This document shows, piece after piece, positions 50,959 through 61,100 of a stretch of 64,000 nucleotides of DNA. A program made the translations under genes and the position numbers. The stretch spans positions 62,001 through 126,000 of the forward strand of contig NZ_QXGL01000005.1 of NCBI RefSeq assembly GCF_003951095.1. Reading direction: 5' to 3'. Below the pieces are notes generated by a model, which was given only the letters and a program-made list of their open reading frames with translations, had not been told where the DNA came from and did no database searches. The stretch is from Bifidobacterium goeldii. GTDB lineage: Bacteria; Actinomycetota; Actinomycetes; Actinomycetales; Bifidobacteriaceae. The stretch's first letter is position 1; each line of letters opens with the position of its first letter.

Positions 50959-52266
50959 TCACTCAGACGTTGCCTCGGCTGCTTTACGCACTTCGATCGT
51001 CTCAATACGGCGACCATCCACCTTGGTAACCACCATGTCGTAGCCATCATCAGAATGCAGCACATCGCCGACTGCGCCCATCTTGCCAGTGTGCGCAAGG
51101 AAGTAGCCGGCCACCGTCTCATACGGGCCATCATCCAGTTCGATGCCGGTGAGATCATCGAAGTCTTCGATAGTCATGCCGCCGTCAATCGTCGCCACGC
51201 CGTTAACGAACGCCGTACGCTGCTTGCGCTCGCCGCCCGGCTGGTCAGGTAGATCGTACTCGTCGCGAATATCGCCCACCAGCTCCTCAGTCATATCTTC
51301 AAGCGTGACAATACCGTCAGTACCGCCATACTCGTCGATAACCACAGCTAGGTGAATACCGCGCTTACGCAACAGTTCAAGGCTCGGCAGCAGCTTCGAC
51401 GTACCCGGCAGCGAAATACCCTCGCGGGTCACATCGGCCACCGTCTTCGCGTTCGGATCGCGCACATCGAGCAGATCGCGCACGTGCACAAAGCCGATCA
51501 CATCATCGAAATCCTTACCAGTAACCGGGTAGCGCGAATACGGCTGATCGCGCACATACGCGGCGGCCTCATCCAGCGGCTGAGCGCCATCAAGAAACAC
51601 GACGTCAGCGCGCGGGCGCATTACCTCAGCCACGATCGTCTCGGAAGCGTCGAACACATCGTCAAGAATCGTGCGCTCGTCTTTGCTCAGGCGCGTGTTC
51701 GTGTTCACCAGCACGCGCAACTCGTCATCGGAAACTTCGCTTTCAGTCTCGTTCGGGTCGAAGCCAAGAAGACGCACAATACCGTTCGTATTCTTACCAA
51801 TCAGCCAAATAATCGGGCGGCAGATCGTCGCGAAAATATCGATCGCGGGCACTACTGCGCGCGCAATCTGCTCAGTGCGCTGCATAGCGATACGCTTCGG
51901 CACCATTTCCGAAATCACGATCGAGCAGTAGGAGATAATCAGCGTCAGTGAGATGGTCGTCAGCGGCGCGGCGATGTGCGCGGGCACACCCCAGCCTTCA
52001 ATAACCGGCACAATGTACGGGGAAATCGACGATTCACCAAACGATGCGGACAGGAAGCCGCACAGCGTCACGCCAATCTGCACGGTTGATAGGAACGTGT
52101 TTGGATCACGCGCGATTTTGGCCACGCGCGCGCCGCGTGCATCCTCCTGCTCCATCTGGTCGATTTGCGAGCCGCGCAGTGAGACCAGCGCCAGTTCGGT
52201 TCCGGAGAAAATCGAGCCCAATAGTAGGAATACAAAGATCAGGAGGATGTTTAAGCCAAGTGACAT
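50959..52266 (-). CDS. CNNM/CorC-type CBS-domain membrane protein
   Basis: 435 residues. A DUF21 membrane region (about 1-190, LNILLIFVFLLLGSIFSGTELALVSLRGSQI) is followed by a CBS pair (about 215-340, PVTGKDFDDVIGFVHVRDLLD, IHLAVVIDEYGGTDGIVTLEDMTEELVGDI) and a CorC_HlyC transporter-associated domain (about 355-430). This is the family often labelled hemolysin but thought to move Mg2+ or other divalent ions. GGAGG lies one base before the ATG at 52266, which is unusually close; a leaderless or slightly later start is possible. A hairpin separates it from the carbonic anhydrase gene. Confidence 0.92.
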   Translation of the reverse strand: MSLGLNILLIFVFLLLGSIFSGTELALVSLRGSQIDQMEQEDARGARVAKIARDPNTFLSTVQIGVTLCGFLSASFGESSISPYIVPVIEGWGVPAHIAAPLTTISLTLIISYCSIVISEMVPKRIAMQRTEQIARAVVPAIDIFATICRPIIWLIGKNTNGIVRLLGFDPNETESEVSDDELRVLVNTNTRLSKDERTILDDVFDASETIVAEVMRPRADVVFLDGAQPLDEAAAYVRDQPYSRYPVTGKDFDDVIGFVHVRDLLDVRDPNAKTVADVTREGISLPGTSKLLPSLELLRKRGIHLAVVIDEYGGTDGIVTLEDMTEELVGDIRDEYDLPDQPGGERKQRTAFVNGVATIDGGMTIEDFDDLTGIELDDGPYETVAGYFLAHTGKMGAVGDVLHSDDGYDMVVTKVDGRRIETIEVRKAAEATSE

Positions 52267-52296
52267 ACCTCCACTCTAGGGGAGCGGCACGTCAAA

Positions 52297-52344
52297 CGGC
52301 CGTAAGTCTGCACAGGGGTGAGCAAGTAGACAGACTTACGGCCG
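52297..52344 (-). terminator. Hairpin after the carbonic anhydrase gene
   Basis: A 14-bp stem (CGGCCGTAAGTCTG at 52297-52310 with 52331-52344), in the gap before the CNNM gene start. The gene that ends here is on the minus strand. Confidence 0.7.
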
Positions 52345-52365
52345 CAAAACCTTAGAAGAAAGCTC

Positions 52366-53034
52366 TTAGAAGCTCAGCACCTCAACCTTGCCGGTAGATA
52401 GCTGGTAGCGCGCGCCGACAATCATCAGCTGATCATGCGCCAGCGCGTCCTGAATAATCTCGCTACGCGTCACCAGATCCTCGATCGTGTGCGCAATATG
52501 CACGCGTTCAATATCCTCATGGCTTTCAACCTCAGCCTCGCGCGCCTGCCAGATCGACAAGCCTACCGTGCGCAGAATAATCGAATCGGCTTCAAGAATG
52601 CGCTCGTCCAAATCATCCATCGCATCTGCGGCTTCCAGCGAGCTCGCAGGGTCTTCCGTCGCCGAGGAGATCAGATCATCCAATTCGCGCGTAGCCAGGT
52701 CAATCGCACCGCAACCCTCGTGACCCATAATCACAATCAGGCTCACATGCAGTTTTGCTACCGCGTATTCCAGCGATGCCACCACCGAGTCGTCGATCAT
52801 CTGGCCAGCAGTGCGCACAGTAAACAGGTCGCCCAGCCCCGCATCAAACACAATCTCCGGAGGCACGCGCGAATCCGAGCAGCTGAGCACCGCTGCATCG
52901 GGATTCTGCCGGTCGATTAACGATTCGCGGGTTTCGCGATCCTGCCACGGGTGGGTCGGTTTGCCTTCAGCGAACCTGCGATTGCCGGCGAGCATACGGC
53001 TCCATGTTGCGTTTGCGGTCGATTCCTCTGCCAT
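52366..53034 (-). CDS. Beta-class carbonic anhydrase
   Basis: 222 residues. Zinc ligands C52 and D54 in LSCSDSRVPPE and H105 and C108 in MGHEGCGAID, with the Asp/Arg dyad in CSDSR, all typical of beta-carbonic anhydrases. It interconverts CO2 and bicarbonate and supplies carboxylases. ATG at 53034 (MAEEST) is chosen because GGAGG lies six bases upstream; ATG 53058 is an alternative. The protein is cytosolic. It is separated by a hairpin from the CNNM gene and diverges from ahpC. Confidence 0.95.
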   Translation of the reverse strand: MAEESTANATWSRMLAGNRRFAEGKPTHPWQDRETRESLIDRQNPDAAVLSCSDSRVPPEIVFDAGLGDLFTVRTAGQMIDDSVVASLEYAVAKLHVSLIVIMGHEGCGAIDLATRELDDLISSATEDPASSLEAADAMDDLDERILEADSIILRTVGLSIWQAREAEVESHEDIERVHIAHTIEDLVTRSEIIQDALAHDQLMIVGARYQLSTGKVEVLSF

Positions 53035-53281
53035 GAGTACCTCCGTGGGTTCCGTCATTCCGTAAGTTTCCGTAAGTCGGTAGGTCAGTCTGCGCTTATC
53101 TTACCGCCCTCAGATGGCAGTGAACGTCGGCGTTCGCCGGTCGCCAACATCGCTGGCAGATTGGCGCTCGCTAACGGTGTGATGTTCCTCATACGTGCCA
53201 ACGGCATATTTGTTCGGCGTGCCTGCAGTGAACAGGATACGATGAAGATGATTCGATACCAACGGTTTTTCGAAAGGAACG

Positions 53282-53848
53282 ATGATGACCCTGCTGCAGC
53301 ACGAACTCACCGATTTCAAGGTTCAAGCCTTCCAGAACAACGAATTCCACGAGGTGACCAAGGAGGATGTGCTCGGCCACTGGTCCGTGTTCTTCTTCTA
53401 CCCGGCTGACTTCACGTTCGTGTGCCCGACTGAGCTTGAGGACCTCGCCGCCAAGTACGAGGACTTCAAGAAGATCGGCTGCGAAATCTACTCCGTCTCC
53501 TGCGATACGCACTTCGTGCACAAGGCATGGCATGACGCAAACGAGAAGATCGCCAAGATTCAGTACCCGATGCTCGCCGACCCGACCGCGCTGCTCGCGC
53601 GCGACCTCGACACCTACAACGAGGCTGACGGCATGGCTGAGCGTGGCGACTTCATTGTGAACCCTGAGGGCAAGGTTGTGGCCTACGAAGTGATTTCCTC
53701 CAACGTTGGCCGTAACGCTGATGAGCTGCTGCGCCGCGTGCAGGCTTCCCAGTTCGTGTACGAGCACGGCGATCAGGTGTGCCCGGCCAAGTGGCAGCCG
53801 GGTGAGGACACCATCGAGCCGAGCCTCGACCTGGTTGGTCTGCTCTGA
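53282..53848 (+). CDS. ahpC: Alkyl hydroperoxide reductase AhpC (2-Cys peroxiredoxin)
   Basis: 188 residues. The peroxidatic Cys (near residue 48) sits in FYPADFTFVCPTE and the resolving Cys near 167 in GDQVCPAKW, so it is a typical 2-Cys AhpC that reduces hydrogen peroxide and organic peroxides. ATG 53282 or 53285 follow GAAAGG. The AhpF-like gene starts 78 bases downstream, after a hairpin that may reduce but not stop read-through. Strong codon bias suggests abundant expression. Confidence 0.96.
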   Translation: MMTLLQHELTDFKVQAFQNNEFHEVTKEDVLGHWSVFFFYPADFTFVCPTELEDLAAKYEDFKKIGCEIYSVSCDTHFVHKAWHDANEKIAKIQYPMLADPTALLARDLDTYNEADGMAERGDFIVNPEGKVVAYEVISSNVGRNADELLRRVQASQFVYEHGDQVCPAKWQPGEDTIEPSLDLVGLL

Positions 53849-53863
53849 TCGTGACGTTTTCTG

Positions 53864-53892
53864 CGGCTCCCTCACATGAGGTAGCCGTTTTT
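53864..53892 (+). terminator. Attenuator-like hairpin between ahpC and the AhpF-like gene
   Basis: CGGCTCCCTC pairs with GAGG-TAGCCG with a one-base bulge, followed by TTTTTA. Probably partial termination that keeps ahpC above its reductase. Confidence 0.7.
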
Positions 53893-53926
53893 ATCTGTGT
53901 TTCTTGTCGGTGTAAAGGAGCTTTGT

Positions 53927-55828
53927 ATGACTGACACCAGCAATCTGTACGACGTGGTGGTGATCGGCGGCGGCCCGGCGGGTCTCACCGCGGGCCTGTA
54001 CCTCGCGCGTGCGCGCTACCGTGTGCTGATTCTTGAAAAGGATGATTTTGGCGGGCAGATCACTATTACCAATGAGGTGGTGAACTACCCGGGCGTCGGT
54101 CGTACTACTGGCCGTGCGCTCACGGCCACTATGCGCCAGCAGGCTAAGGATTTTGGCGCTGAGTTCCTCTCTGCAGAAGCTACGGGGCTTGATGTCGACG
54201 GTGATATCAAAACCGTGCACACTTCGCGCGGCGATCTGCGCACATTCGGCATTGTGCTTGCCACTGGTGCAAGCCCACGCAAGCTCGGTTTCGAGGGTGA
54301 GGCGGAGTATGCAGGCCGCGGCGTAGCCTACTGCGCTACTTGCGACGGTGAGTTCTTCACCGGGCGCGAAGTTCTCGTTATCGGCGGCGGATTCGCAGCG
54401 GCCGAGGAATCCGTGTTCCTCACCAAGTACGCGAGCAAAGTCACGGTCCTCGTGCGCGAACCGGACTTCACGTGTGACGCGTCCGTGGCAGCTGAGGCGA
54501 AGAAGAACCCGAAGATCGAAGTACGTTACAACACGGTTTTGGACGGTGTGACCGCCGGTCAGGGTGGCCTGCGCGAAGCGGCAATCCGCAATGTCGAAAC
54601 CGGCGAGACTACCACGTGGAAGCCGGCCGATAACGGCACATTCGGCGTATTCGTATTCGCTGGCTACGTGCCGGCAACCGATCTGGTACGCGGTGTTGTT
54701 GAGCTTGATGATCACGGCTACGTGGTCACGCATGGCTACTTGGAGACGTCAGTGCCAGGCGTGTACGCGGCTGGCGATCTGCGCGTGAAGAACCTGCGCC
54801 AAGTGGTCACTGCGACTGCTGACGGTGCGATCGCAGCCGTTGAACTCGAACGCTATGCAAAGCAGATGAGCGAAAAGACGGGTCTGATTCCGCCGCGCCC
54901 GACTGCAAGCGCATATGAACAGGCTGAGGTCGATGCGGCGACAACTGCGACGGCGGCCGCGAACGCTGGCACTACGCCTGCTCCCGCACCGGTAAAGCGC
55001 AGTGCGGATGCCGCGGCGGCAACCGCACAGGCTGCAAAGAAGCCTGGCGAACTGTTCTCTGCGGCGATCAAACAGCAGCTCGGTGTTGTGTTCGGCCGCA
55101 TGACCCGACCGGTTACGCTCGCGCTGGAACTGGATGACACCCCGCTATCCGCGGAATTGCAAGGATTTATCGGCGAGATGGTCGCGCTGTCCGGCGGCAA
55201 GCTGAACTCGGTGGCGATTGACGCAGCCGGATTGGTGAGTGCAGTCGACGGTGAGAGTGCGCCGACCGGCTTGGTAGTTGGCGAGCCTGCGGTTATTGCG
55301 CTCGCTGATGGTGCTGAACTGCCGACGTACGGTACGCTCGACGATTCTGGCCGTGCTGAGTTTGACCCGGCTGGCCTGCTGCCGGTTGCCCGCCCTGCGG
55401 TTCGACTGTGCGTGTGGGATGAGAGCGCTGGTCGACTGACGGCGACTGGTCTCGCGTTCCATGGTGTGCCGAGCGGACACGAGTTCAACTCGTTCGTGCT
55501 TGGTCTGTACAACGCGGCCGGCCCAGGCCAGCCGATCGATGACGACCTGCGCGAGCGTGCGGTGTCGGCTGCGCCGACCGACATCATGATTCTGGTGTCG
55601 CTCACCTGCACGATGTGCCCGGAGACAGTGCTCGCCTCGCAGCGCATCGCTTCGCTTAACCCCGGTGTGCGCGCGGAGGCCTACGATATTTCGCACTTCC
55701 CCGAGCTGAAGGACGAATACGGTGCAATGAGCGTGCCGTGCATTGTGATCAATCGCCCTGACGGCGGCCAGAAGGTCGAGTTCGGCAAGAAGAGCGTGCC
55801 GCAAATGCTCAGCCTGATTGGTGCGTAA
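53927..55828 (+). CDS. AhpF-like peroxiredoxin reductase with swapped domain order
   Basis: 633 residues. Residues about 1-320 are a thioredoxin-reductase-like flavoprotein: GGGPAGLTAGLYLARA, the redox pair CATC in YCATCDGEFF, GGGFAAAEE and GVYAAGDLR. After an Ala/Thr/Pro linker (about 330-385) the C-terminal part (about 390-633) resembles the N-terminal double thioredoxin-fold domain of E. coli AhpF, with LVSLTCTMCPETVLASQ holding CTMC. The two halves are thus in the opposite order to classical AhpF. AAAGGAG precedes ATG 53927. It should pass electrons from NADH to AhpC upstream. Confidence 0.9.
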   Translation: MTDTSNLYDVVVIGGGPAGLTAGLYLARARYRVLILEKDDFGGQITITNEVVNYPGVGRTTGRALTATMRQQAKDFGAEFLSAEATGLDVDGDIKTVHTSRGDLRTFGIVLATGASPRKLGFEGEAEYAGRGVAYCATCDGEFFTGREVLVIGGGFAAAEESVFLTKYASKVTVLVREPDFTCDASVAAEAKKNPKIEVRYNTVLDGVTAGQGGLREAAIRNVETGETTTWKPADNGTFGVFVFAGYVPATDLVRGVVELDDHGYVVTHGYLETSVPGVYAAGDLRVKNLRQVVTATADGAIAAVELERYAKQMSEKTGLIPPRPTASAYEQAEVDAATTATAAANAGTTPAPAPVKRSADAAAATAQAAKKPGELFSAAIKQQLGVVFGRMTRPVTLALELDDTPLSAELQGFIGEMVALSGGKLNSVAIDAAGLVSAVDGESAPTGLVVGEPAVIALADGAELPTYGTLDDSGRAEFDPAGLLPVARPAVRLCVWDESAGRLTATGLAFHGVPSGHEFNSFVLGLYNAAGPGQPIDDDLRERAVSAAPTDIMILVSLTCTMCPETVLASQRIASLNPGVRAEAYDISHFPELKDEYGAMSVPCIVINRPDGGQKVEFGKKSVPQMLSLIGA

Positions 55829-55840
55829 GGCATGCCATAC

Positions 55841-55902
55841 TAGCCCCCTCGGCTGAGGGGGCTGGCTGAGCGTAGCGAAGACTGGGGGAGCGTAGCCACA
55901 AT
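55841..55902. repeat. Dispersed repeat element, copy C (short form)
   Basis: TAGCCCCCTCGGCTGAGGGG then GACTGGGGGAGCGTAGCCAC ending ACAAT, matching the right half of copy B at 41323-41439. It lies between the convergent AhpF-like and OFA genes. Confidence 0.68.
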
Positions 55903-55993
55903 TAATGCAACCGGCGTCCAATACGCAACCAGCTCACCGCACGCGCATCGTGCATGCCAAAATGCGAAGAACTGTAATGAGCGCGGACTGCAC

Positions 55994-57253
55994 TCAGCTC
56001 TGACGCCTCGCGCGCTTGACCAAGGTCGCGCTCACCAGTGCCACCACATACAGCGCGGTAATCACGGGAATGAGAGCCGCATATCGGTGCGCCTGATCGG
56101 GCGCATGCGTGACTACGAACGACGCCAGCTGATTGCCGCTCAACCCCGCGAACGCCCATGCGCTTAAGGTCAAGCCGTGCGTGGTCGACACAGTTTTCGT
56201 GCCGAAATGCTGGTCGAGCAGCACCGGCAGCGTAGAGAATCCGCCGCCGTAGCCCGCGTTAATGAGAAACAGCATGGCCAACACTGCCCACAGCACGGCG
56301 TTATCAATGCTGTTGAGCGCCACCTGCAATACGCATACGGCAATCGACATGACGAAGATGATCTGATATACGCTTTCGCGGCGCTTGAGATGATCGGAGA
56401 TCGTGGAGAATCCGATGCGTCCGGCTGCGTTGAACACGGCGTCGACGGCGAGTACGAGACCGATAATGCCGGCGATCGCGGCGGCCAGCTCGCTCTGGTT
56501 CAGTCCCGCGTACTGCGGGAACGATTGCAGCACATCGTGCAGAATGTCCTTCTCCTGGCTAATAAGCGCCAGGCCACAAGTGATGTTGAGATAGAACGCG
56601 ATCCAAATGCCCCAAAATACGGGTTTGGTCATGATCGTGCGGCGGCTCACATGCGAGACGGCTGGATCGTACACCCAGCCGGCCGGGCGGCGAATAAGCA
56701 GAAATCCGCCGAGCATCATCACTGCGTACACTGCGGCGAGTACGTAAAACATGCCGACCAAACCAATCGTGCCGATCAGCCATTCCATAATCGGGCTAGC
56801 GATAGCCTTAGCTAGGCCGAACCCAGCGACCGCGATGCCAGTCGCAAGGCCTTTATTGTCCGCGAACCAGAGCATCAGGTTTTTGACCGGCGTCAGATAC
56901 CCAACGCCCAATCCAATGCCCATGATCGCGCCGTAGCAGATGAACACGCCCGGCAGAAAGTGCAGCGCGATGCTCACGCCTGTGCCAGCGAATCCGACTA
57001 CGAAGCAGATCATCGACACGAGCGCGGATTGCTTGATGTTCTTCTCTACCATCGGCCCGGCGAATGCGGCAGACATGCCAAGGAAGAAGATGGCGAGCGA
57101 AAACGCCCACTCCACCGAGGACGGGCTGGCGTTGAGCTGATCGGCGATCAGCTGCTTGAATACGCTCCAACAGTAGACGGTGCCGATCGGAATATGAATC
57201 AGCAGTGCTGGAATGATGGCGCTGGTCCAACGATTCGCGGCGAGACGTGCCAT
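55994..57253 (-). CDS. OFA-family MFS transporter (oxalate/formate antiporter type)
   Basis: 419 residues with twelve membrane segments. The N-terminus IPALLIHIPIGTVYCWSVFKQLI and the region GVGYLTPVKNLMLWFADNKGLATGIAVAGFG are the pattern of the OFA group of major facilitators, which exchange or import small carboxylates such as oxalate, formate or lactate. The substrate cannot be told from motifs, and no oxalate-degradation gene is present. AAAGGACC precedes the ATG at 57253. A 41-residue ORF on the same strand starts 570 bases upstream. Confidence 0.9.
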   Translation of the reverse strand: MARLAANRWTSAIIPALLIHIPIGTVYCWSVFKQLIADQLNASPSSVEWAFSLAIFFLGMSAAFAGPMVEKNIKQSALVSMICFVVGFAGTGVSIALHFLPGVFICYGAIMGIGLGVGYLTPVKNLMLWFADNKGLATGIAVAGFGLAKAIASPIMEWLIGTIGLVGMFYVLAAVYAVMMLGGFLLIRRPAGWVYDPAVSHVSRRTIMTKPVFWGIWIAFYLNITCGLALISQEKDILHDVLQSFPQYAGLNQSELAAAIAGIIGLVLAVDAVFNAAGRIGFSTISDHLKRRESVYQIIFVMSIAVCVLQVALNSIDNAVLWAVLAMLFLINAGYGGGFSTLPVLLDQHFGTKTVSTTHGLTLSAWAFAGLSGNQLASFVVTHAPDQAHRYAALIPVITALYVVALVSATLVKRARRQS

Positions 57254-57489
57254 GCGGGCTGGGTCCTTTCGTAGCTGACGATGGTGTCATATCAGCCGGT
57301 GCCGTAGGAGACTTCCCGCCGTGCGCACATTCTCCTGACTGAACATCCTCGGTGTGCGTTTTGTCGGCGTTGCTGTCTCCTGTCAACGCCGACAATCAGC
57401 ACTATACCACCGTTTTGTGCTATCGGCGCGCGCTGTACAGTGGAGTATTGCGTGAGATTATTCACAATGATTACGGGGCTGATGTACCG

Positions 57490-57597
57490 TCACTGCGTGC
57501 GCGCAATCGTGCTGTCAGCGCGCACTGAGTGATGGTTGAAGGCGTTGAATCATCACTGCGTGCGCGTCTATGTCGTGATTGCGCGTACATAGTGATG
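57490..57597. repeat. Two similar adjacent hairpins upstream of the OFA gene
   Basis: Hairpin 1 (57490-57532) and hairpin 2 (57551-57597) share the left-arm core TCACTGCGTGCGCG and right arms of the form GCGCG-AC-AGTGA. It looks like a duplicated stem-loop in the 443-base gap between the small ORF and the OFA gene. It may be a regulatory leader; T-rich stretches on the minus strand at 57605-57622 could end a short transcript. Confidence 0.6.
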
Positions 57598-57696
57598 GTA
57601 CAAAGCAAAAAAAGAGTAAAAAGCGGACGCCATTGTCCTCGAATATCGCCGCCATCGGCTGCGCTTGATGATGATCGGCAATATGCCGAACTATCA

Positions 57697-57822
57697 TCAC
57701 TTGTTCTGCTCGTACTCTCGAGGGATCTGAATCATAGTCTTCGCCATTTCGTTGTTGACGTACGGCATGTTAGCGAAGCCGTTCATCACGAGGCCCTGCT
57801 TCATGTAATCCATGAACTTCAT
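57697..57822 (-). CDS. 41-residue Met-rich small protein
   Basis: MKFMDYMKQGLVMNGFANMP continues to IPREYEQNK: 41 residues, seven of them Met, no membrane segment and no Cys. The ATG has AAGGGGGTG eight bases upstream, one of the best ribosome sites in the window. Codon use is C- and G-ending like highly expressed genes. I do not recognise a family. It lies in a region without other genes, on the strand of the OFA transporter gene and 440 bases before it. Confidence 0.6.
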   Translation of the reverse strand: MKFMDYMKQGLVMNGFANMPYVNNEMAKTMIQIPREYEQNK

Positions 57823-57850
57823 AATTATTTCACCCCCTTATTTTGCTCTT

Positions 57851-57883
57851 TGATCGGCTCTTCCGATCAATGTCATATGACAT
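57851..57883. promoter_or_regulatory. Palindromes upstream of the small ORF
   Basis: TGATCGG/CCGATCA (57851-57869) followed at once by the 14-bp palindrome ATGTCATATGACAT (57870-57883). It is a candidate operator for the 41-residue gene. The remaining 57884-57976 shows nothing clear. Confidence 0.5.
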
Positions 57884-57976
57884 CATATGCGTGCTGTGTC
57901 AATCTGAGGTTGAACAAACGTTACGGTTCTGTGACAGTTTTCAGTAAATCGTCAATATCGGCCTCGAAAAACAGCA

Positions 57977-58010
57977 ATAAAAAAGCCTCCGCGGGGTTGG
58001 AGCGGAGGCT
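57977..58010 (-). terminator. Terminator of the beta-galactosidase gene
   Basis: A nine-bp stem (AGCCTCCGC at 57984-57992 with 58002-58010), followed on the minus strand by TTTTTTATTG. A second weaker hairpin (ACAGCCATCG/CGATGGCTGT, 58013-58045) precedes it. Confidence 0.85.
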
Positions 58011-58128
58011 AAACAGCCATCGGCGAGCAGGAATGCGATGGCTGTAATCAGCGAATCAGACTTGGACCTATAGGCATCACCTCATTTGGTTGTCGGGAGT
58101 ACATGACGATTAACGGTGGGGCAGTTCG

Positions 58129-61100
58129 TTACTCAGCGATGACGCTGTACGTGCGAGTCGCGGTGCCGTCTTCAGAAGCAACCACAACCTGAGCGCCATT
58201 GGCGCCCGGAATCACGGTTACCGCCGCATTCGAGTCGCTCGGCAGCACTTCGACAGCGGGAGCCTTACCGTCGGCAGCAGGCACGTGGTAGGTTTCGGTT
58301 GCCGGGTCGAAGTCGGCGAGCGGAGCACCATCCACCGTCAAGCCGGAAATCGTCGCATCGGAATGCAGCGCCGGAATCTGCGCGTCACCACGCACCTCAG
58401 TGATGGCCACAACCGAGCCTTCAGCCGACTCGAACGTGATGCGAATGCGCGACGTGCGCACCATGTCGAACGAGTAGGTCGTCTCGTCGCCCTTCGACGA
58501 CATCGACGAACCCGGCTTATCGCCGACCGTCGCGTACACCCATGCGGCGTCGTTCGTCTGCTCGACCGGGTGCGATGCAACGTGCAGGTTGCGCACCGGC
58601 TGCCAGTCGCCGTTCGCGTCGAGATATTCGACACCGACATGCTCCGGCAGCGCCACGTTCTCGCCGTCCAGGCAGTAGTACACGGTGAACGCGCCGAGGA
58701 TGAACGGCGTCTCCTCGCCGTAGCCGAAGCGGTACTCGAGCCATGCGGTGCGCGACGGGTCGCCAGTGGTAGACCAGCGGTTCTTCAGGTTGTAGCCTAC
58801 GCGCGGCGTGTACGAGACGATGCCGTCCATGAGCAGCGAGCTATCCTCCTGCGCCTTCGGATCAGGGTTGGTGTAGGAAGCGCGCACCTGCGGGTAGACG
58901 TCGTTGCGGTACGAGAACAGATCGCGGTTCTGCTCGTGCTCGTCGGTCACGCGAATGTGTGCCACAGCCTTCTCCGCGATGCCTTCGACCGTGCCAAGCA
59001 GCGTGAAAGCGCCCGGCTGGCTGTACGAGGCCGCCTCGGGAGCATCCCACGTGACTTCGCGCTGCTCCTTTGCGCCATCAGACCAGTAGACGGTGACCTC
59101 AGGCACAGTTTCCTGCACGAGCGGCTCAATACCGGTGATCGTCGCCAACGCCACGGACTGTACAGCTGCGACCTCGACGACGTGCACCGTGGTCGTCACC
59201 GTGGTGTCGAAGCGGGCCAGCGTGCCGTTAACCGTAACCTCGCCAGCGTGTGCGAACGCGTCGGCTGGCACCGGTTCCCAAGCGATCGGCAGCGGTGCGT
59301 CAACACCGTGATCGAACGTGACGGTTGCCGTTTGAGGCAGCTCAGGCGCAGTACCCGCCAGCGTGCGCACATCGGAAATACGCACGTTAGTAGGCGTCTT
59401 CGGCTCGCTGCCGGCAGCAACGGTAACGATTGCCGGCGTGCTGGTCTTGGTAACGCCGCCGTAGGTAACGGTTGCGGTGATGTGAGCCGTGCCAGAAAGG
59501 CGGCCTTCCACCGTGCCTGCCGCGTTCACACCAGCCACAGATTCGTCGCTGGACGCGAATGCGACCGTAGCTTCAGCGTTGTTTGCCAGTTCGATCGGGC
59601 GTCCGACCTCGTCGGTAGCGGCAACGGTCAACTGCGTGGTTTCATCCTCGGTTACCGTGGCGGCTGGCGGAACCAGCGTCACTTCGGCAACCGGTGCCGG
59701 CGGCACGTCAAGGTCGAGCGCATACGAGCCGTGCTGTTCGCCATCTTCAGACGTGACGCGCACGACGTACGAGCCGTACGGGTAGTGCAGCGGTGGCACC
59801 ACGTACGCGGTCGCGTTATCGGCCGCGGTGACTTCGATCACCGGCGCCGGGTCAGTGTACGCGCGGTGCAGCGTGTAACGGTGCGTGTCGGCAGCGAAGT
59901 CGGCGAGCGGCTTGCCATCCACGGTGATCGACGCGAGGTCGGTCGTGTCGTGCGCGGCTTCGTCAGCGGAGTCGAGCGTGCGCACGGTGGCGGTGACGGG
60001 CAGATCGTAGCCTTCGATAGTGCCATTGAACGTGCCGTCAGCGGCCGGTGCCCATGCGACCGGAGCGTCGGTTTCGCTACCGTCGTCGAAGACGATCATC
60101 GCGCGGGCTGGGAGCGCCGCTGCGGCGTCGGCATCAGCTGCAACAGCCAGTGTGACCGGACGCGCGGAGATCGGATGTGCAACGGTGACGATTGCGTGCA
60201 CTGGCAAGCCAGCAGCTTCGCCATCAATGACGAAGGACTGTGCGTCGGATTCGGTTTCGGCTGCGGCGACCTTGTCGAGCAGTTCGGCGTTGGCCCACTC
60301 AACCGGAACTTCGGCGGTGGTGTTGTTTGCAAGCAACGCGGTCACGGTTTGCGGCAGCGCCGGGGTCTCACCGGCACGCACGCGCACTGCGGCATCGCGC
60401 ACTTCGAGCACGGCATCCTGGGCAGCCGAGGAGACCGAGTTGACGGTGAACACGCTCACGGTGTCGCTGCGCAGGCCCTTGGCGGTGGCGGTCACGCGGA
60501 TCGGCTTGCCGGAGCCGTCGGAGGCGACGATCGCCAGCACCTTGCCGGAGTAGGCGGAGTGCATGGGGGACTGCAGCGGCTCAGTGTTCGCCTGATAGCC
60601 GTTATCGGTGCCGAGCAGCACGCCATGTTCCACGTGGAACGTGATCTCGTCGTTTGCGCGCGGCACGATTACGCCCGCGTCGTCGATCACGTCAGCTTCG
60701 ATGAAGCTCAGATCATGACCGTCGCCATCGATCACGTGACGATCCGGAATCAGCTTGATACCAGCCGGAGCGCCAGCGGTTTCGATCGCATCGCGTGCCA
60801 CCACATTGCCGGCCTTGTCGTACGCGACGACCTCGACCTTGCCCGGCTCGAACGGCACCTCCCACTGCAGGGTCAGCTGCTTAGGCTCGTTGCCGTCCTT
60901 CTGGTAGCGGTACTCGAACGGCTTGTCCGCGTACTTGTTGCTCAGGTGGAACGTGGCCTCATGCGACTCGAACTCGCGCTTGCCCAGCGAACGTCCATTG
61001 AGGAACAGCTCAGCGGAAGCGGCGTTCGTGTACGCCCACACGGCCACGGACTCGCCCTCGTCCCAGTTCCAATGCGGCAGCAGGTGCACCATCGGTGCAT

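Noticed and set aside
57515..57700. A 61-codon minus-strand frame overlapping the end of the Met-rich small ORF
   Set aside because: It runs through T-rich and hairpin DNA, lacks its own ribosome site and looks like chance, although ATGA-type coupling to the small ORF cannot be fully excluded.
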